Assembly: GCA_965153355.1 (NCBI GenBank)
Contig: OZ231127.1
Coordinates: 7,254,001-7,318,000, forward strand
DNA length: 64,000 nt
From: Flaccisagitta enflata
Lineage: Eukaryota > Chaetognatha > Sagittoidea > Aphragmophora
Direction of reading: 5' to 3'
The translations under genes were made by a program, and so were the position numbers. The notes beneath the pieces are model-generated. The model was not told the origin of the DNA. It did no database searches and worked only from the letters and a program-made list of their open reading frames with translations. Shown piece after piece: positions 24,908-37,822 of this stretch; within the stretch, counting starts at the first letter, position 1; each line of letters opens with the position of its first letter.

Positions 24908-25128
24908 TTTTTACAATTGCCTCTTCGCTCCAATCTTTATCGCACTTTTCCACGACTGCTTTCTTTTCGCATGTTTTCCTAACTTTAAAACTCTCTTTGT
25001 CTTTTTATCCTTACTCTTTTCTTCTTTTTTTTTCACTTTTTTTGATCTAACACTTGAAGACTGTGGCTTCAATGTGAAAAATATTCATGTTTGAGAAACA
25101 ACAAGATGAGACGGTTCTGGCGAGGGGG

Positions 25129-25216
<88 letters not shown>
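25129..25216. repeat. (GA)n microsatellite, followed by GACA-rich tract
   Basis: Pure GA for about 88 bp. From 25285 to 25350 there is an AGACAAACAGACAGACAAAC tract. Confidence 0.95.
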
Positions 25217-25217
<1 letters not shown>

Positions 25218-25684
25218 GGAGAAAGCGACTGAGACAAATGGACACACACATGGAACGACTGACATACATTGCGACCGGTAAACATACAGACAAACACCCA
25301 GACAGTCAGCCAGACAAACAGACAGACAAACAGACAGATAGACACAGAGACGGCATCTAATAAGTACTACACTCAGGATAAAAACGACGCTTTGGCGGGG
25401 TTGAACTTCTGTTTTGTAGGAATGCACTATGTCCCTCACAAAGTCATTCCTTTCTCCGTGATGGGTAAAAGTGCCATCAGGCAGAAAAGCCAATTGTTTT
25501 ACTCATCATCTTCTAGTTAGCTAAATGTTGACCTTACTTTGATTTTCTGATTTGATTCCCGAAGATCTAAAAATATTTGTCATGTCCACTGATCCTGTAG
25601 CACTTTTTCTTGCGTGAAACGATTTTAAAGATTTAATTCTTATTTAGGTTTTCTTTCCCCAAAAGAAAGTCTATTTGTTCAATG

Positions 25685-28600
25685 CACAGAGACAGAGACA
25701 GATGCTCAGACAGAGATAGAGATAGTGAAATAGAAAAGTTGAGAAATAATGATGATGGTGGTACAGGCAGAGATAAAGACAAAGATAGATACACAGACAG
25801 AGATAAAGATAGTGAAACAGAAAAGTTGAGAAAAAAAGGATGATGGAGGTACAGGCAGAGATAAAGAAAGAGATAGATACAGAGACAAAGATAGAGAGAG
25901 TGAAATAGTTGAGAAATAATGATGATGGTGGTACAGGCAGAGATAATGACAGAGACCGATGCTCAGACAGAGATAGAGATAATGAAATAGAAAAGTTGAG
26001 AAATAATGATGATGGAGGTACAGGCAGAGATAAAGAAAGAGATAGATACACAGACAAAGAAAGAGAGAGTGAAATAGTTGAGAAATAATGATGATGGTGG
26101 TACAGGCAGAGATAATGACAGAGACCGATGCTCAGACAGAGATAGAGATAGTGAAATAGAAAAGTTGAGAAATAATGATGATGGTGGTACAGGCAGAGAT
26201 AATGACAGAGACAGATGCTCAGACAGAGATAAAGATAGTGAAACAGAAAAGTTGAGAAAAAAAGGATGATGGAGGTACAGGCAGAGATAAAGAAAGAGAT
26301 AGATACAGAGACAAAGATAGAGAGAGTGAAATAGTTGAGAAATAATGATGATGGTGGTACAGGCAGAGATAATGACAGAGACCGATGCTCAGACAGAGAT
26401 AGAGATAATGAAATAGAAAAGTTGAGAAATAATGATGATGGAGGTACAGGCAGAGATAAAGAAAGAGATAGATACACAGACAAAGAAAGAGAGAGTGAAA
26501 TAGTTGAGAAATAATGATGATGGTGGTACAGGCAGAGATAATGACAGAGACAGATGCTCAGACAAAGTTAGAGATAGTGAAATATAAAAATTGAGAAAAA
26601 AAGGATGATGGAGGTACAGGCAGAGATAAAGAAAGAGATAGATACACAGACAAAGATAGAGAGAGTGAAATAGTTGAGAAATAATGATGATGGTGGTACA
26701 GGCAGAGAAAAAGACAGAGACAGATGCTCAGACGGAGATAGAGATAGTGAAATAGAAAAGTTGAGAAATAATGATGATGGTGGTACAGGCAGAGAAAAAG
26801 ACAGAGATAGATACACAGAAAGAGATAGAGAGAGTGAAATAGAAAAGTTGAGAAATAATGATGGTGGAGGTACAGGCAGAGATAATTACAGAGACAGATG
26901 CTCAGACAAAGTTAGAGATAGTGAAATAGAAAAGTTGAGAAATAATGATGATGGTGGTACAGGCAGAGATAATGACAGAGACAGATGCTCAGACAGAGAT
27001 AGAGATAGTGAAATAGAAAAGTTGAGAAATAATGATGATGGTGGTACAGGCAGAGATAATTACAGAGACAGATGCTCAGACAAAGTTAGAGATAGTGAAA
27101 TAGAAAAGTTGAGAAATAATGATGATGGTGGTACAGGCAGAGATAATGACAGAGACAGATACACAGACAAAGATAGAGAGAGTGAAATAGTTGAGAAATA
27201 ATGATGATGGTGGTACAGGCAGAGAAAAAGACAGAGATAGATACACAGAAAGAGATAGAGAGAGTGAAATAGTTAAGAAATGATGATGATGGTGGTACAG
27301 GCAGAGATAATGACAGAGACAGATGCTCAGACAGAGATAGAGATAGTGAAACAGAAAAGTTGAGAAAAAAAGGATGATGGAGGTACAGGCAGAGATAAAG
27401 AAAGAGATAGATACAGAGACAAAGATAGAGAGAGTGAAATAGTTGAGAAATAATGATGATGGTGGTACAGGCAGAGATAATGACAGAGACCGATGCTCAG
27501 ACAGAGATAGAGATAATGAAATAGAAAAGTTGAGAAATAATGATGATGGAGGTACAGGCAGAGATAAAGAAAGAGATAGATACACAGACAAAGAAAGAGA
27601 GAGTGAAATAGTTGAGAAATAATGATGATGGTGGTACAGGCAGAGATAATGACAGAGACAGATGCTCAGACAGAGATAGAGATAGTGAAATAGAAAAGTT
27701 GAGAAAAAATGATGATGGAGGTACAGGCAGAGATAAAGAAAGAGATAGATACACAGACAAAGAAAGAGAGAGTGAAATAGTTGAGAAATAATGATGATGG
27801 TGGTACAGGCAGAGATAATGACAGAGACAGATGCTCAGACAGAGATAGAGATAGTGAAATAGAAAAGTTGAGAAAAAATGATGATGGAGGTACAGGCAGA
27901 GATAAAGAAAGAGATAGATACACAGACAAAGATAGAGTGAAATAGTTGAGAAATAATGATGATGGTGGTACAGGCAGAGAAAAAGACAGAGATAGATACA
28001 CAGAAAGAGATAGAGAGAGTGAAATAGTTAAGAAATGATGATGATGGTGGTACAGGCAGAGATAATGACAGAGACAGATGCTCAGACAGAGATAGAGATA
28101 GTGAAATAGAAAAGTTGAGAAAAAAAGGATGATGGTGGTACAGGCAGAGAAAAAGACAGAGACAGATGCTCAGACGGAGATAGAGATAGTGAAATAGAAA
28201 AGTTGAGAAATAATGATGATGGTGGTACAGGCAGAGAAAAAGACAGAGATAGATACACAGAAAGAGATAGAGAGAGTGAAATAGAAAAGTTGAGAAATAA
28301 TGATGGTGGAGGTACAGGCAGAGATAATTACAGAGACAGATGCTCAGACAAAGTTAGAGATAGTGAAATAGAAAAGTTGAGAAATAATGATGATGGTGGT
28401 ACAGGCAGAGATAATGACAGAGACAGATGCTCAGACAGAGATAGAGATAGTGAAATAGAAAAGTTGAGAAATAATGATGATGGTGGTACAGGCAGAGATA
28501 AAGAAAGAGATAGATACACAGACAAAGAAAGAGAGAGTGAAATAGTTGAGAAATAATGATGATGGTGGTACAGGCAGAGATAATGACAGAGATCGATGCT

Positions 28601-30958
28601 CAGACAGAGATAGAGATAGTGAAATAGAAAAGTTGCGAAATAATGATGATGGTGGTACAGGCAGAGATAATGACAGAGACAGATGCTCAGACAGAGATAA
28701 AGATAGTGAAACAGAAAAGTTGAGAAAAAAAGGATGATGGAGGTACAGGCAGAGATAAAGAAAGAGATAGATACAGAGACAAAGATAGAGAGAGTGAAAT
28801 AGTTGAGAAATAATGATGATGGTGGTACAGGCAGAGATAATGACAGAGACCGATGCTCAGACAGAGATAGAGATAATGAAATAGAAAAGTTGAGAAATAA
28901 TGATGATGGAGGTACAGGCAGAGATAAAGAAAGAGATAGATACACAGACAAAGAAAGAGAGAGTGAAATAGTTGAGAAATAATGATGATGGTGGTACAGG
29001 CAGAGATAATGACAGAGACAGATGCTCTGACAAAGTTAGAGATAGTGAAATAGAAAAGTTGAGAAAAAAAGGATGATGGAGGTACAGGCAGAGATAAAGA
29101 AAGAGAAAGATACACAGACAAAGATAGAGAGAGTGAAATAGTTGAGAAATAATGATGATGGTGGTACAGGCAGAGAAAAAGACAGAGACAGATGCTCAGA
29201 CGGAGATAGAGATAGTGAAATAGAAAAGTTGAGAAATAATGATGATGGTGGTACAGGCAGAGAAAAAGACAGAGAAAGATACACAGAAAGAGATAGAGAG
29301 AGTGAAATAGAAAAGTTGAGAAATAATGATGGTGGAGGTACAGGCAGAGATAATTACAGAGACAGATGCTCAGACAAAGTTAGAGATAGTGAAATAGAAA
29401 AGTTGAGAAATAATGATGATGGTGGTACAGGCAGAGATAATGACAGAGACAGATGCTCAGACAGAGATAGAGATAGTGAAATAGAAAAGTTGAGAAATAA
29501 TGATGATGGTGGTACCGGCAGAGATAATTACAGAGACAGATGCTCAGACAAAGTTAGAGATAGTGAAATAGAAAAGTTGAGAAATAATGATGATGGTGGT
29601 ACAGGCAGAGATAATGACAGAGACAGATACACAGACAAAGATAGAGAGAGTGAAATAGTTGAGAAATAATGATGATGGTGGTACAGGCAGAGAAAAAGAC
29701 AGAGATAGATACACAGAAAGAGATAGAGAGAGTGAAATAGTTAAGAAATGATGATGATGGTGGTACAGGCAGAGATAATGACAGAGACAGATGCTCAGAC
29801 AGAGATAGAGATAGTGAAACAGAAAAGTTGAGAAAAAATGATGATGGAGGTACAGGCAGAGATAAAGAAAGAGATAGATACAGAGACAAAGATAGAGAGA
29901 GTGAAATAGTTGAGAAATAATGATGATGGTGGTACAGGCAGAGATAATGACAGAGACCGATGCTCAGACAGAGATAGAGATAATGAAATAGAAAAGTTGA
30001 GAAATAATGATGATGGAGGTACAGGCAGAGATAAAGAAAGAGATAGATACACAGACAAAGAAAGAGAGAGTGAAATAGTTGAGAAATAATGATGATGGTG
30101 GTACAGGCAGAGATAATGACAGAGACAGATGCTCAGACAGAGATAGAGATAGTGAAATAGAAAAGTTGAGAAAAAATGATGATGGAGGTACAGGCAGAGA
30201 TAAAGAAAGAGATAGATACACAGACAAAGAAAGAGAGAGTGAAATAGTTGAGAAATAATGATGATGGTGGTACAGGCAGAGATAATGACAGAGACAGATG
30301 CTCAGACAGAGATAGAGATAGTGAAATAGAAAAGTTGAGAAAAAATGATGATGGAGGTACAGGCAGAGATAAAGAAAGAGATAGATACACAGACAAAGAT
30401 AGAGAGAGTGAAATAGTTGAGAAATAATGATGATGGTGGTACAGGCAGAGAAAAAGACAGAGATAGATACACAGAAAGAGATAGAGAGAGTGAAATAGTT
30501 AAGAAATGATGATGATGGTGGTACAGGCAGAGATAATGACAGAGACAGATGCTCAGACAGAGATAGAGATAGTGAAATAGAAACGTTGAGAAATAATGAT
30601 GATGGTGGTATGGGCAGAGGTAAAGACAAAGATAGATACACAGACAGAGATAGAGAGGCTGAAATAGTTAAGAAATAATGATGATGGTGGTACAGACAGA
30701 GTTAAAGAAAGAGATAGATACATAGAGAAAAAGACATAGATAGATAAACAGACAAAGATAAAGATAGTGAAATAGTTAAGAAATAATGATGATGGTGGTA
30801 CAGACAGAGTTAAAGAAAGAGATAGATACATAGAGAAAAAGACATAGATAGATGCACAGACAGAGATAAAGATAATGAAATAGTTAAGAAATAATGATGA
30901 TGGTGGTACTGACAGAGTTAAAGAAAGAGATAGATACATAGAGAAAAAGACATAGATA
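25685..30958. repeat. 82/87-bp minisatellite array with higher-order repeats
   Basis: Roughly 60 units. Two main types alternate: 87 bp (GATGCTCAGACAGAGATAGA, AGTGAAATAGAAAAGTTGAG) and 82 bp (GATACACAGACAAAGAAAGA, GTGAAATAGTTGAGAAATAA), both starting GATGATGGTGGTACAGGCAG. A long direct duplication has an offset of 2468 bp (for example 26078-26269 with 28546-28737, and 26674-27201 with 29142-29669). 87-bp runs give open 29-residue repeat frames rich in D, R, E and S; frequent 82-bp units break them, so no protein is proposed. Confidence 0.95.
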
Positions 30959-31576
30959 CAGTACCTTCCGAGCAAACCCGGCTAAAATTGGAGGATTAAT
31001 TTTTGTTACTTTAATTTTATTTTTTAAACTTTATTTTTTGTGTCTAACTTGATTAAAAGATACTTAATTCCTTGAACCTATTTGGCTGTCAAAAAAAGTA
31101 ACTTATGAAATTAAAGTGCATGAAGACATCAACATGGCGTGTTCTAACCCAGACCATTAGATTCAGCAGAAAATTTTGTCTATCTTAGACTACAAGAACA
31201 GCTCAGTCAGACAATTTCTTCAGGTTTTATGGCCATTTAAAGTTTTTAAGGACAATTGTCCTATATTTTTTTGAGACAATTTTCCTTAAAAACTTAAAAT
31301 AGCTGTAAAACCTGAGATAATTGTCTGATTGAGCTGTTCTTGTAGTCTAATATAGGTAAGATTTTCTGCTGAATCCAATGGTCTGGGTTAGAACACGCCA
31401 TGTTGATGTCTTCATGCACTTTGATTTCAAGAGTTATTTTTTTTGACAGCCAAATATGTTCAAGGAATTAAGTATATTTTGATTATGTTGGATTAAAGAA
31501 ATGAAGTTTGGGAAATGAAATTAAAGTAACAAAAATTAATCCTCCAGTTTTAGCCGGGTTTGCTCGGAAGGTACTG
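30959..31576. mobile_element. Family E3 foldback MITE, 618 bp, inside the 82/87-bp array
   Basis: Both ends begin CAGTACCTTCCGAGCAAACC. The arms match almost through to the centre (about 300 bp each; CATGAAGACATCAACATGGC and its complement are clear). The neighbouring array reads GACATAGATAGATGCACAG; here GACATAGATA precedes and TAGATGCACAG follows, proving a TA duplication (30957-30958, 31577-31578). It could form a nearly complete hairpin. No coding capacity. Confidence 0.95.
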
Positions 31577-31578
31577 TA

Positions 31579-31765
31579 GATGCACAGACAGAGATGAAGA
31601 TAGTGAAATAGTTAAGAAATAATGATGATGGTGGTACAGACAGAGTTAAAGAAAGAGATAGATACATAGAGAAAAAGACAGAGATAGAGATAGTGAAATA
31701 GTTGAGAAATAATGGTGATGGTGGTACAGGCAGAGATAAAGGAGATAATGATGATGGTAGTATGG
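31579..31765. repeat. 82/87-bp minisatellite, remainder
   Basis: About two units resume in phase after the foldback and decay into GAGATAATGATGATGGTAGT. Confidence 0.9.
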
Positions 31766-31871
31766 CCTTGCGGACTTTAGCCGAGAATTTACGGTTCTAC
31801 TTTGACTTTCTAATTTTGTCTACGTCATTTTTCCCCATTTTTCAACTCCTTTTCTTTTTGCTTTATCTCTT

Positions 31872-32132
<261 letters not shown>

Positions 32133-32293
32133 CTGTGTTTTTCTTCCATTTTTAACACTCAGGTTTCTTTCTGTCTTCTTTTGTGTTTTTTTTTCTTATT
32201 CTATTGGTTTCCATTGTCACTTCCAATTTTATTTCTTGTCTCGCGAAATTTTGGTTGGGGGAAAAAACATTCTCGGGTTCGCTTTTTTTTTTC

Positions 32294-32432
32294 AGTCGAG
32301 GACTTTATACGATGCTTTGTCCGTTCTTCCATTTGTCCATCCCTCTATCCGTCCATCCATCCCACTATCCGTCCATCCATCCCTCTATCCGTCCATCCAT
32401 CCGTCCACAGGTGGTGCCGGCAACCAGTAGAT
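32294..32432. repeat. (GTCCATCC)n tract with GGTGCCGGCAAC flank
   Basis: GGACTTTATACGATGCTTTG leads into TCCGTCCATCCATCC-type repeats, ending GGTGGTGCCGGCAACCAG. The same flank occurs inverted (GTTGCCGGCACC) beside the tract at 40250-40460, so both may be copies of one element, possibly family A-related. Confidence 0.55.
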
Positions 32433-32648
32433 GTGTAAACGAGCTTTTCACTGTACAAGGCTTTTGAATGATGCATTTTGACCCTCTTATTTGTGTTTTT
32501 GTTTATATTTTATTTGTCTAATTTTTTGTATGATTTCATTTCTTATACATATATATTCATTTGTACTGTTAATTTAAACATAAATGTTATGTTTCATCAA
32601 TTTTTAAAGAATCCTTCATATAAATTTCACTTTTCAAAACTTTATTAA

Positions 32649-32722
32649 AGTTGCCTCTCTGGGATTCGAACCAGCTACCTCTTCAACTGAAGTCTGCCAC
32701 TCTACCACTACACCACCAGGCC
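32649..32722 (-). pseudogene. tRNA-like sequence (tRNA pseudogene or SINE head)
   Basis: On the minus strand an A box (TGGTGTAGTGGTAGAG) and a perfect B box (GGTTCGAATCC) are correctly ordered and about 35 bp apart, with a CTTCAGTTGAAG hairpin where the anticodon arm should be. The T stem and acceptor stem pair poorly (about four of seven acceptor pairs), so a working tRNA is unlikely. A tRNA-derived SINE head is the best alternative. Confidence 0.6.
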
Positions 32723-33009
32723 AGTTGAATTGAGAGGGAGTAAAAATGGTCATATTCTAAAAAAATGACCAGAGGACCAGAAAAAAAAGTTGAGGCACAA
32801 TGCGCAAAGCGCACTGCGCCTCAATCAGTGGGATATCTTTTATGTGCTGTTGCGTTGCACTGTCTATCCTTCAAATTGTCAATCTAAAAATTTTTCAAAT
32901 TTTGATGATAATCATCTCCTTCATCTCTATAAGATGCGTTACTTTGTTCTATTCCAATGGGCTTGGACTGGTCTCTATGAAAAGCTGAACTTACCGGGTA
33001 TATAAACAC

Positions 33010-33470
<461 letters not shown>

Positions 33471-34041
33471 GAAAGAGGTGATCTGTTAAATAAATAAGAA
33501 ATAGGTAATCTTTTTGAATGTCTATCTTAACATTTATTCATTTCACATGATCATGGTCAGAATAACAAAATTCCAATCATATTGATATGAAGTTTAAAGA
33601 AATGCTTTTATAGTTTGTTGAGTGACAGTTCCACAGCACAAGAAATCGCCAGTAAAGTTGTTTCAAGGTGTAGAAATGGTTTGCAATCTTTAGCAGCGTT
33701 TCAATCCCTCCTCTGTTCGTACATCCAGTGCCTGATCAATAAAAAGAGAAAAAAATATAGTATGAAAGGGAATGATTGATTGATTATGATCAAGGTCGAA
33801 AACATGTTAACCCTTATCTCACAAGGTGGTCAGTGGCATGGTGATGTTTAAAGGGTGTGCAGAGAAATCTGCACTGGTTCATAAATCTGAGTCACTTCTC
33901 TTAAACAAATTAAGCTATGAACCTCAAATTAGACGCCTTTGAAAGAGTTAGGAGAACTCAAAATGAGATCAATTTACAGGTAGCCCCAAGTCAGTTCCAA
34001 CTTTGACATATAGTATATATATCTTAGTATATAAAAAAGAT
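33471..34041. other. Unassigned stretch without a gene
   Basis: No frame, tRNA or repeat stands out. The sequence looks unique within the window. Confidence 0.45.
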
Positions 34042-34262
34042 AACAAGGCCGGATACACTACAATTTTTAGTCGCGTGACACCCTGCTTTGTCCGTCCATC
34101 GGTCCGTCCGTCCGTCCTTCCTTCTGTCCGTCACACATTACTTTTTTTGTTTTGTTTTTTTGGTCCTTGGCCACACTGCCCTGCCCAAATAATAGGGTGA
34201 CCTCAGAAACAGCCCCTGCCCACCCGCACGCGACTGGGGTAGCCATGTATATGGCCTTGTTA
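34042..34262 (-). mobile_element. Family A element beside a second, truncated end
   Basis: It opens with AACAAGGCCGGATACACTAC (a distal end in plus orientation), directly followed by TTTTTAGTCGCGTGACACCC (hairpin side, minus). Then GTCCGTCCATCGG core, GCCCAAATAATAGGGTGACC, CACCCGCACGCGACTGGGGT and ATGGCCTTGTTAT. Two insertions head to tail, or one rearranged copy, would explain it. Confidence 0.75.
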
Positions 34263-34540
34263 TTGTAGTATTGGGAGGTCGTCACTTGCCACATCGCCAA
34301 TGAAATGATGGAAAAAAATCAGAGTGTTTTATACAGGATTATCAGGACATTGTCAATGCTAACATGCAAAGTGCCATGAGATCGTTAAGAACTTAACGAC
34401 CTTATGAAGATTTGTTAAAAAATTATGGCGAAGGAGATCATTGACGATCTGCCGGCCCCTCTTTATCTCAACCCCCTAGTGTTTCTCTAATGTTCAAAAG
34501 CATTAATTAAGCGAAAAAATGCAATAAAAGTAGTTTGTGA

Positions 34541-34676
34541 TGGATGAACTGATGGACGGGCTGATGGACGGGCTGATGGACGGGCTGACGGACGGACTGA
34601 CAGACTGACAGATGGACTGACAGATGGACCAAAAAGTGGCTGAGTTGTGTAGCATGCGACTAAAAACCATGTTTCT
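34541..34676 (+). mobile_element. Family A half element
   Basis: GATGGACGGGCTGATGGACG repeats, then GTGTAGCATGCGACTAAAAA. The distal end is absent and the hairpin is broken. Confidence 0.6.
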
Positions 34677-34860
34677 TTGGAATATGTCAGAAATTTGAAG
34701 ATCGACTTCAACCCTTTTTTCCCAATAAGGCATTCATTGTACTGTTCTAAGATGTTTTTAGTTATTTCTATGTTGGCTATAAGGCATCTTCACCCGAAGG
34801 CATGATTTGGGGCCTCAAATGAAATTGATAGGGTTAGTAAATTTGAAAATTTTCTTTCAT

Positions 34861-35581
34861 TTGGCGCCAAGCAGAATGCTCTTCGATAAAATTCTTCTTG
34901 TCATGATTTTCAGTTGTGGACACTAGCTTGTACTGAAATGACAATAAACAATAAAATCAGAACTCCACAAGTAGTTCTTATTGTGGGGCTGTCTTGGGCT
35001 TCTAATGGCATCACTTTTGGTCTGAAAAAATTGCATCTTGCTGTCCGCGCCTTACCTCGAATTTTCCTTCAGCCTATGGGAAACCAAAAATTTCAAAGTG
35101 CTTAGATCTCTGTTTTGACTGCAGATTTGAAATCTGCAGAAAAAACTGTTAATTGAAAGTGCTTTCCTTTTTTCAATATTCCAACTAGAAGGTGCTCAAA
35201 ATAAGTGTCAAAGTTTGCAAAACTTACCTTTCTCTTTTATTTATATGTAAAATCGCCGAACTTACCTTTTCTTAGATCTTTAAGATGAATTTTGACTATG
35301 ATCCCAAAGGAATATTGAAAAAAGGAAAGCACTTTCAATTAACAGTTTTTTCTGCAGATTTCAAATCTGCAGTCAAAACAGAGATTTAAGCACTTTGAAA
35401 TTTTTGGTTTCCCATAGGCTGAAGGAAAATTCAAGGTAAGGCGGACAGCAAGATGCAAATTTTTCAGGCCAAAAATGATGCCATTAGAAGCCCAAGATAG
35501 CCCCACAACAAGAACTACTTGGCGCCAAGCAGAATGCTCTTCGATAAAATTCTTCTTGTCATGATTTTCAGTTGTGGACAC
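34861..35581. mobile_element. Large inverted repeat flanked by a 63-bp direct repeat
   Basis: Arms 34968-35180 and 35310-35521 are inverted copies starting CAAGTAGTTCTT, with few differences. Each holds the near-palindrome CTGCAGATTT.AAATCTGCAG. An identical 63-bp block beginning TTGGCGCCAAGCAGAATGCT lies at 34861-34923 and 35519-35581. Such a long direct repeat is unusual for a target duplication and suggests a tandem or segmental event. No coding capacity. Confidence 0.8.
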
Positions 35582-35640
35582 GCAACTCTAAAGAGGCTTT
35601 GTCCATCTGTCGGTCCTCGGTCGGTCCGTCCGTGAGCACC
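35572..35640 (-). mobile_element. Family A half element (GTTG subtype)
   Basis: GTTGTGGACACGCAACTCTA, AGAGGCTTTGTCC and a GGTCGGTCCGTCC core. Its first bases overlap the end of the 63-bp direct repeat. Confidence 0.65.
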
Positions 35641-35651
35641 AGTCAAAATGG

Positions 35652-35737
35652 AATAGTTGCAATAGCGTTAGATGGTCAGCGGTACCCGTGCCCTACCTAA
35701 GTTGGCTGTGGTTGAAGTTGAGGGGGGAGCAGGGCAG
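35652..35737 (+). mobile_element. Family B left end only
   Basis: ATAGTTGCAATAGCGTTAGA, TGGTCAGCGGTACCCGTGCC and GAGGGGGGAGCAGGGCAG, then the copy stops before the hairpin. Truncated. Confidence 0.8.
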
Positions 35738-35769
35738 AAATTGACAAACTGATCTAAATCAATAGGTTT

Positions 35770-35850
35770 ATAGTCGCGTGCTACGCGACTCTACACCCCG
35801 CTTTGTCGGTCTGTCGGTCTGTCTGTCCATCGGTCCGTCCGTCAGAAATC
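35770..35850 (-). mobile_element. Family A half element
   Basis: Hairpin GTCGCGTGCTACGCGAC, CTACACCCCGCTTTGTCGG and a GTCTGTCC/GGTCC core. The distal end is missing. Confidence 0.75.
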
Positions 35851-35950
35851 ACTATTTCTATACAATTTACAAATAACAACTACAATTAAGTATCCGTTGG
35901 GACACCAAATCTGTGGGACACTAGTTAAGGGGTGGAAGTCCTAAAGTGCA

Positions 35951-37641
35951 CTCATAAAAAACCTGATTTGTATAATTGTTATATCGTGAAAATTATAAAG
36001 CCGCGGACGAAATTATACAAATCCAAGGCGCGAGAAACCGTGGAACAAATTATACTAAATTATACTCAATTATACTCAATTATAAAAATCTTGAAAAAAA
36101 TAAAAATAAATAAACTGACTGATCGGTCCATTTTTACAATTATAAGAATTATACTGGGATATTCAGTCACAAAACAACAGGAGCAAAGTAGAAAAACGGT
36201 ATTATAATTAATAAGCAAAAAACTTTAACCAAAACAGGCAAAAAAAGGCCCAACAACCCAAGAAAAAAGTTTCGGCACAATACAATTCTTATATTCTTGT
36301 ATTGCCAAAAAAATGGACATAATTCCTTTTTTGTAGCCGTAACAGTTTTAGAGAAAAAGGGTGATTTAGTATGATGTTCAGTGCACAGTGCGCCACAAAT
36401 TGCAAATTCAGGCGCAAAATAAAAAAAAATCTAAAATTTTTGATATTAGAAAAACCCTGGTCTTTAAATATTCCCTAGTTTTACAGATTTTGATATGTCT
36501 GATCTAATGGCAACATCAGGAACTTAGAACTTACCATTTCCGCAATAGATGAAAGCTTAAATTCTTTTTCGCTAAAATTTTTTCTCATTGAAATTTTTTC
36601 TCGCTTAATTTTTTGTGCTAAAATTTTTTTTGTTAAAGTTTTTCTCGCTGAGATTTTTTTAAAATTTTTTTTTGCTAAAATTTTTCTCGTGAAAATTTTT
36701 TCGTTAAAATTTTTTTCACTAAAATTTTTTCGTTAAATTTTTTTGCTAAAATTTTTTTTCGCTAAAATTTTTTCTCGCTAAAATTTTGTTTTGCTAAAAA
36801 TTTTTGTGCAAAAAAATTTTTCGCTAAAATATTTTCTCGCTAAAATTTTTCTCGCTGAGAGTTTTTCTCGCTTAAAATTTTTCTCGTAAAAATTTTTTCT
36901 CGCTAAAATTTTTTCTTGTAAAAATTTTGCCTTGTTAAAATTTTTTATTGCTAAAATTTCTTCTCGCTAAATTTTTCAAAAATTTTTTAAAAATTATTTA
37001 AAACAATTCTTCAAAAATAATTTTTGGGCAAAAAAAAAAAATTTTTGGCCAAAAAAAATTTTTTTGAACAAATTTATTTATTTTATTTAGTGACTTCCCT
37101 TCAGTTTTGAGTAAAAAAAAACAGCACAGCGTAGTGAATATTACAAAACATAATGCTTTTATGATTAATCACTATGTCCCCTTAATTTGGAAGTTTTTAA
37201 GTCTGACTTTGCTTGTCTATATCGTAGGTTCTACGCACCTGCGGACATTGCTATTAGTACTGGCATATCAAAAACTATCAACTATAAAATTTTCAGTGGT
37301 GTGTTTTTTTTTTCTTTGTGGCTAAAGAATGATGAATTTTTTAATTTTGCATCTTAATTTATTATTTGTAGGGCACTGTGCATCGAATATCAATTTAAAT
37401 CACCTTTTTTCTCTAAGATTGTTATGGCTGCACGCTTGTGGGCGTCACCATTGGATCCAGCACGTCAAATATTATCAGCTGTATAATTCTGTATAATTCA
37501 ATATAATTAGTTTAATTTCTGGTTTTTTTATTAAAAAACGAACAAAAACGAGCAAAAACAAGGGGAAATATAATCTTGTCCGCAGCTTTATAATTTTCAT
37601 GATATCACAATTATACAAATCAGGTTTTTTTATGAGTGTAT
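35951..37641. mobile_element. 1.69-kb foldback-type element with long TIRs
   Basis: Both ends read CACTCATAAAAAA, then CCTGATTTGTATAATTGT and GAAAATTATAAAGC.GCGGAC, about 75 bp of close inverted match. A second inverted block lies inward (GTTTTAGAGAAAAAGGGTGA near 36350; its counterpart near 37400, with GCACAGTGC in both). The centre is an AT-rich minisatellite. No transposase frame. No clear target duplication is seen (flanks AAAGTG and TATCAA). Confidence 0.75.
36560..36985. repeat. AT-rich ~15-17-bp minisatellite
   Basis: Imperfect units of TTTCTCGCTAAAATTTT inside the 1.69-kb foldback. Strongly degenerate. Confidence 0.8.
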
Positions 37642-37822
37642 CAAGCCCTCCTACGCCGCTGCTGTTACGCCTATGTTACTCTGATTATCATTGAAATTAA
37701 CAAAGTTGAACACATTTAAGACTTGAAATGATTCATTTGATTTGATCTGAAAGATTATCAACTTCTAAGCACAGAGCTAATATTTCGAGGTGTTAGATGC
37801 AATCATTATCAAATTGTATCAT

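Noticed and set aside
26674-29669. D/R/E/S-rich 29-residue repeat frames, at first sight like an RS-type protein
   Set aside because: 82-bp units break the frame repeatedly, and the reverse strand is just as open with L/S-rich repeats.
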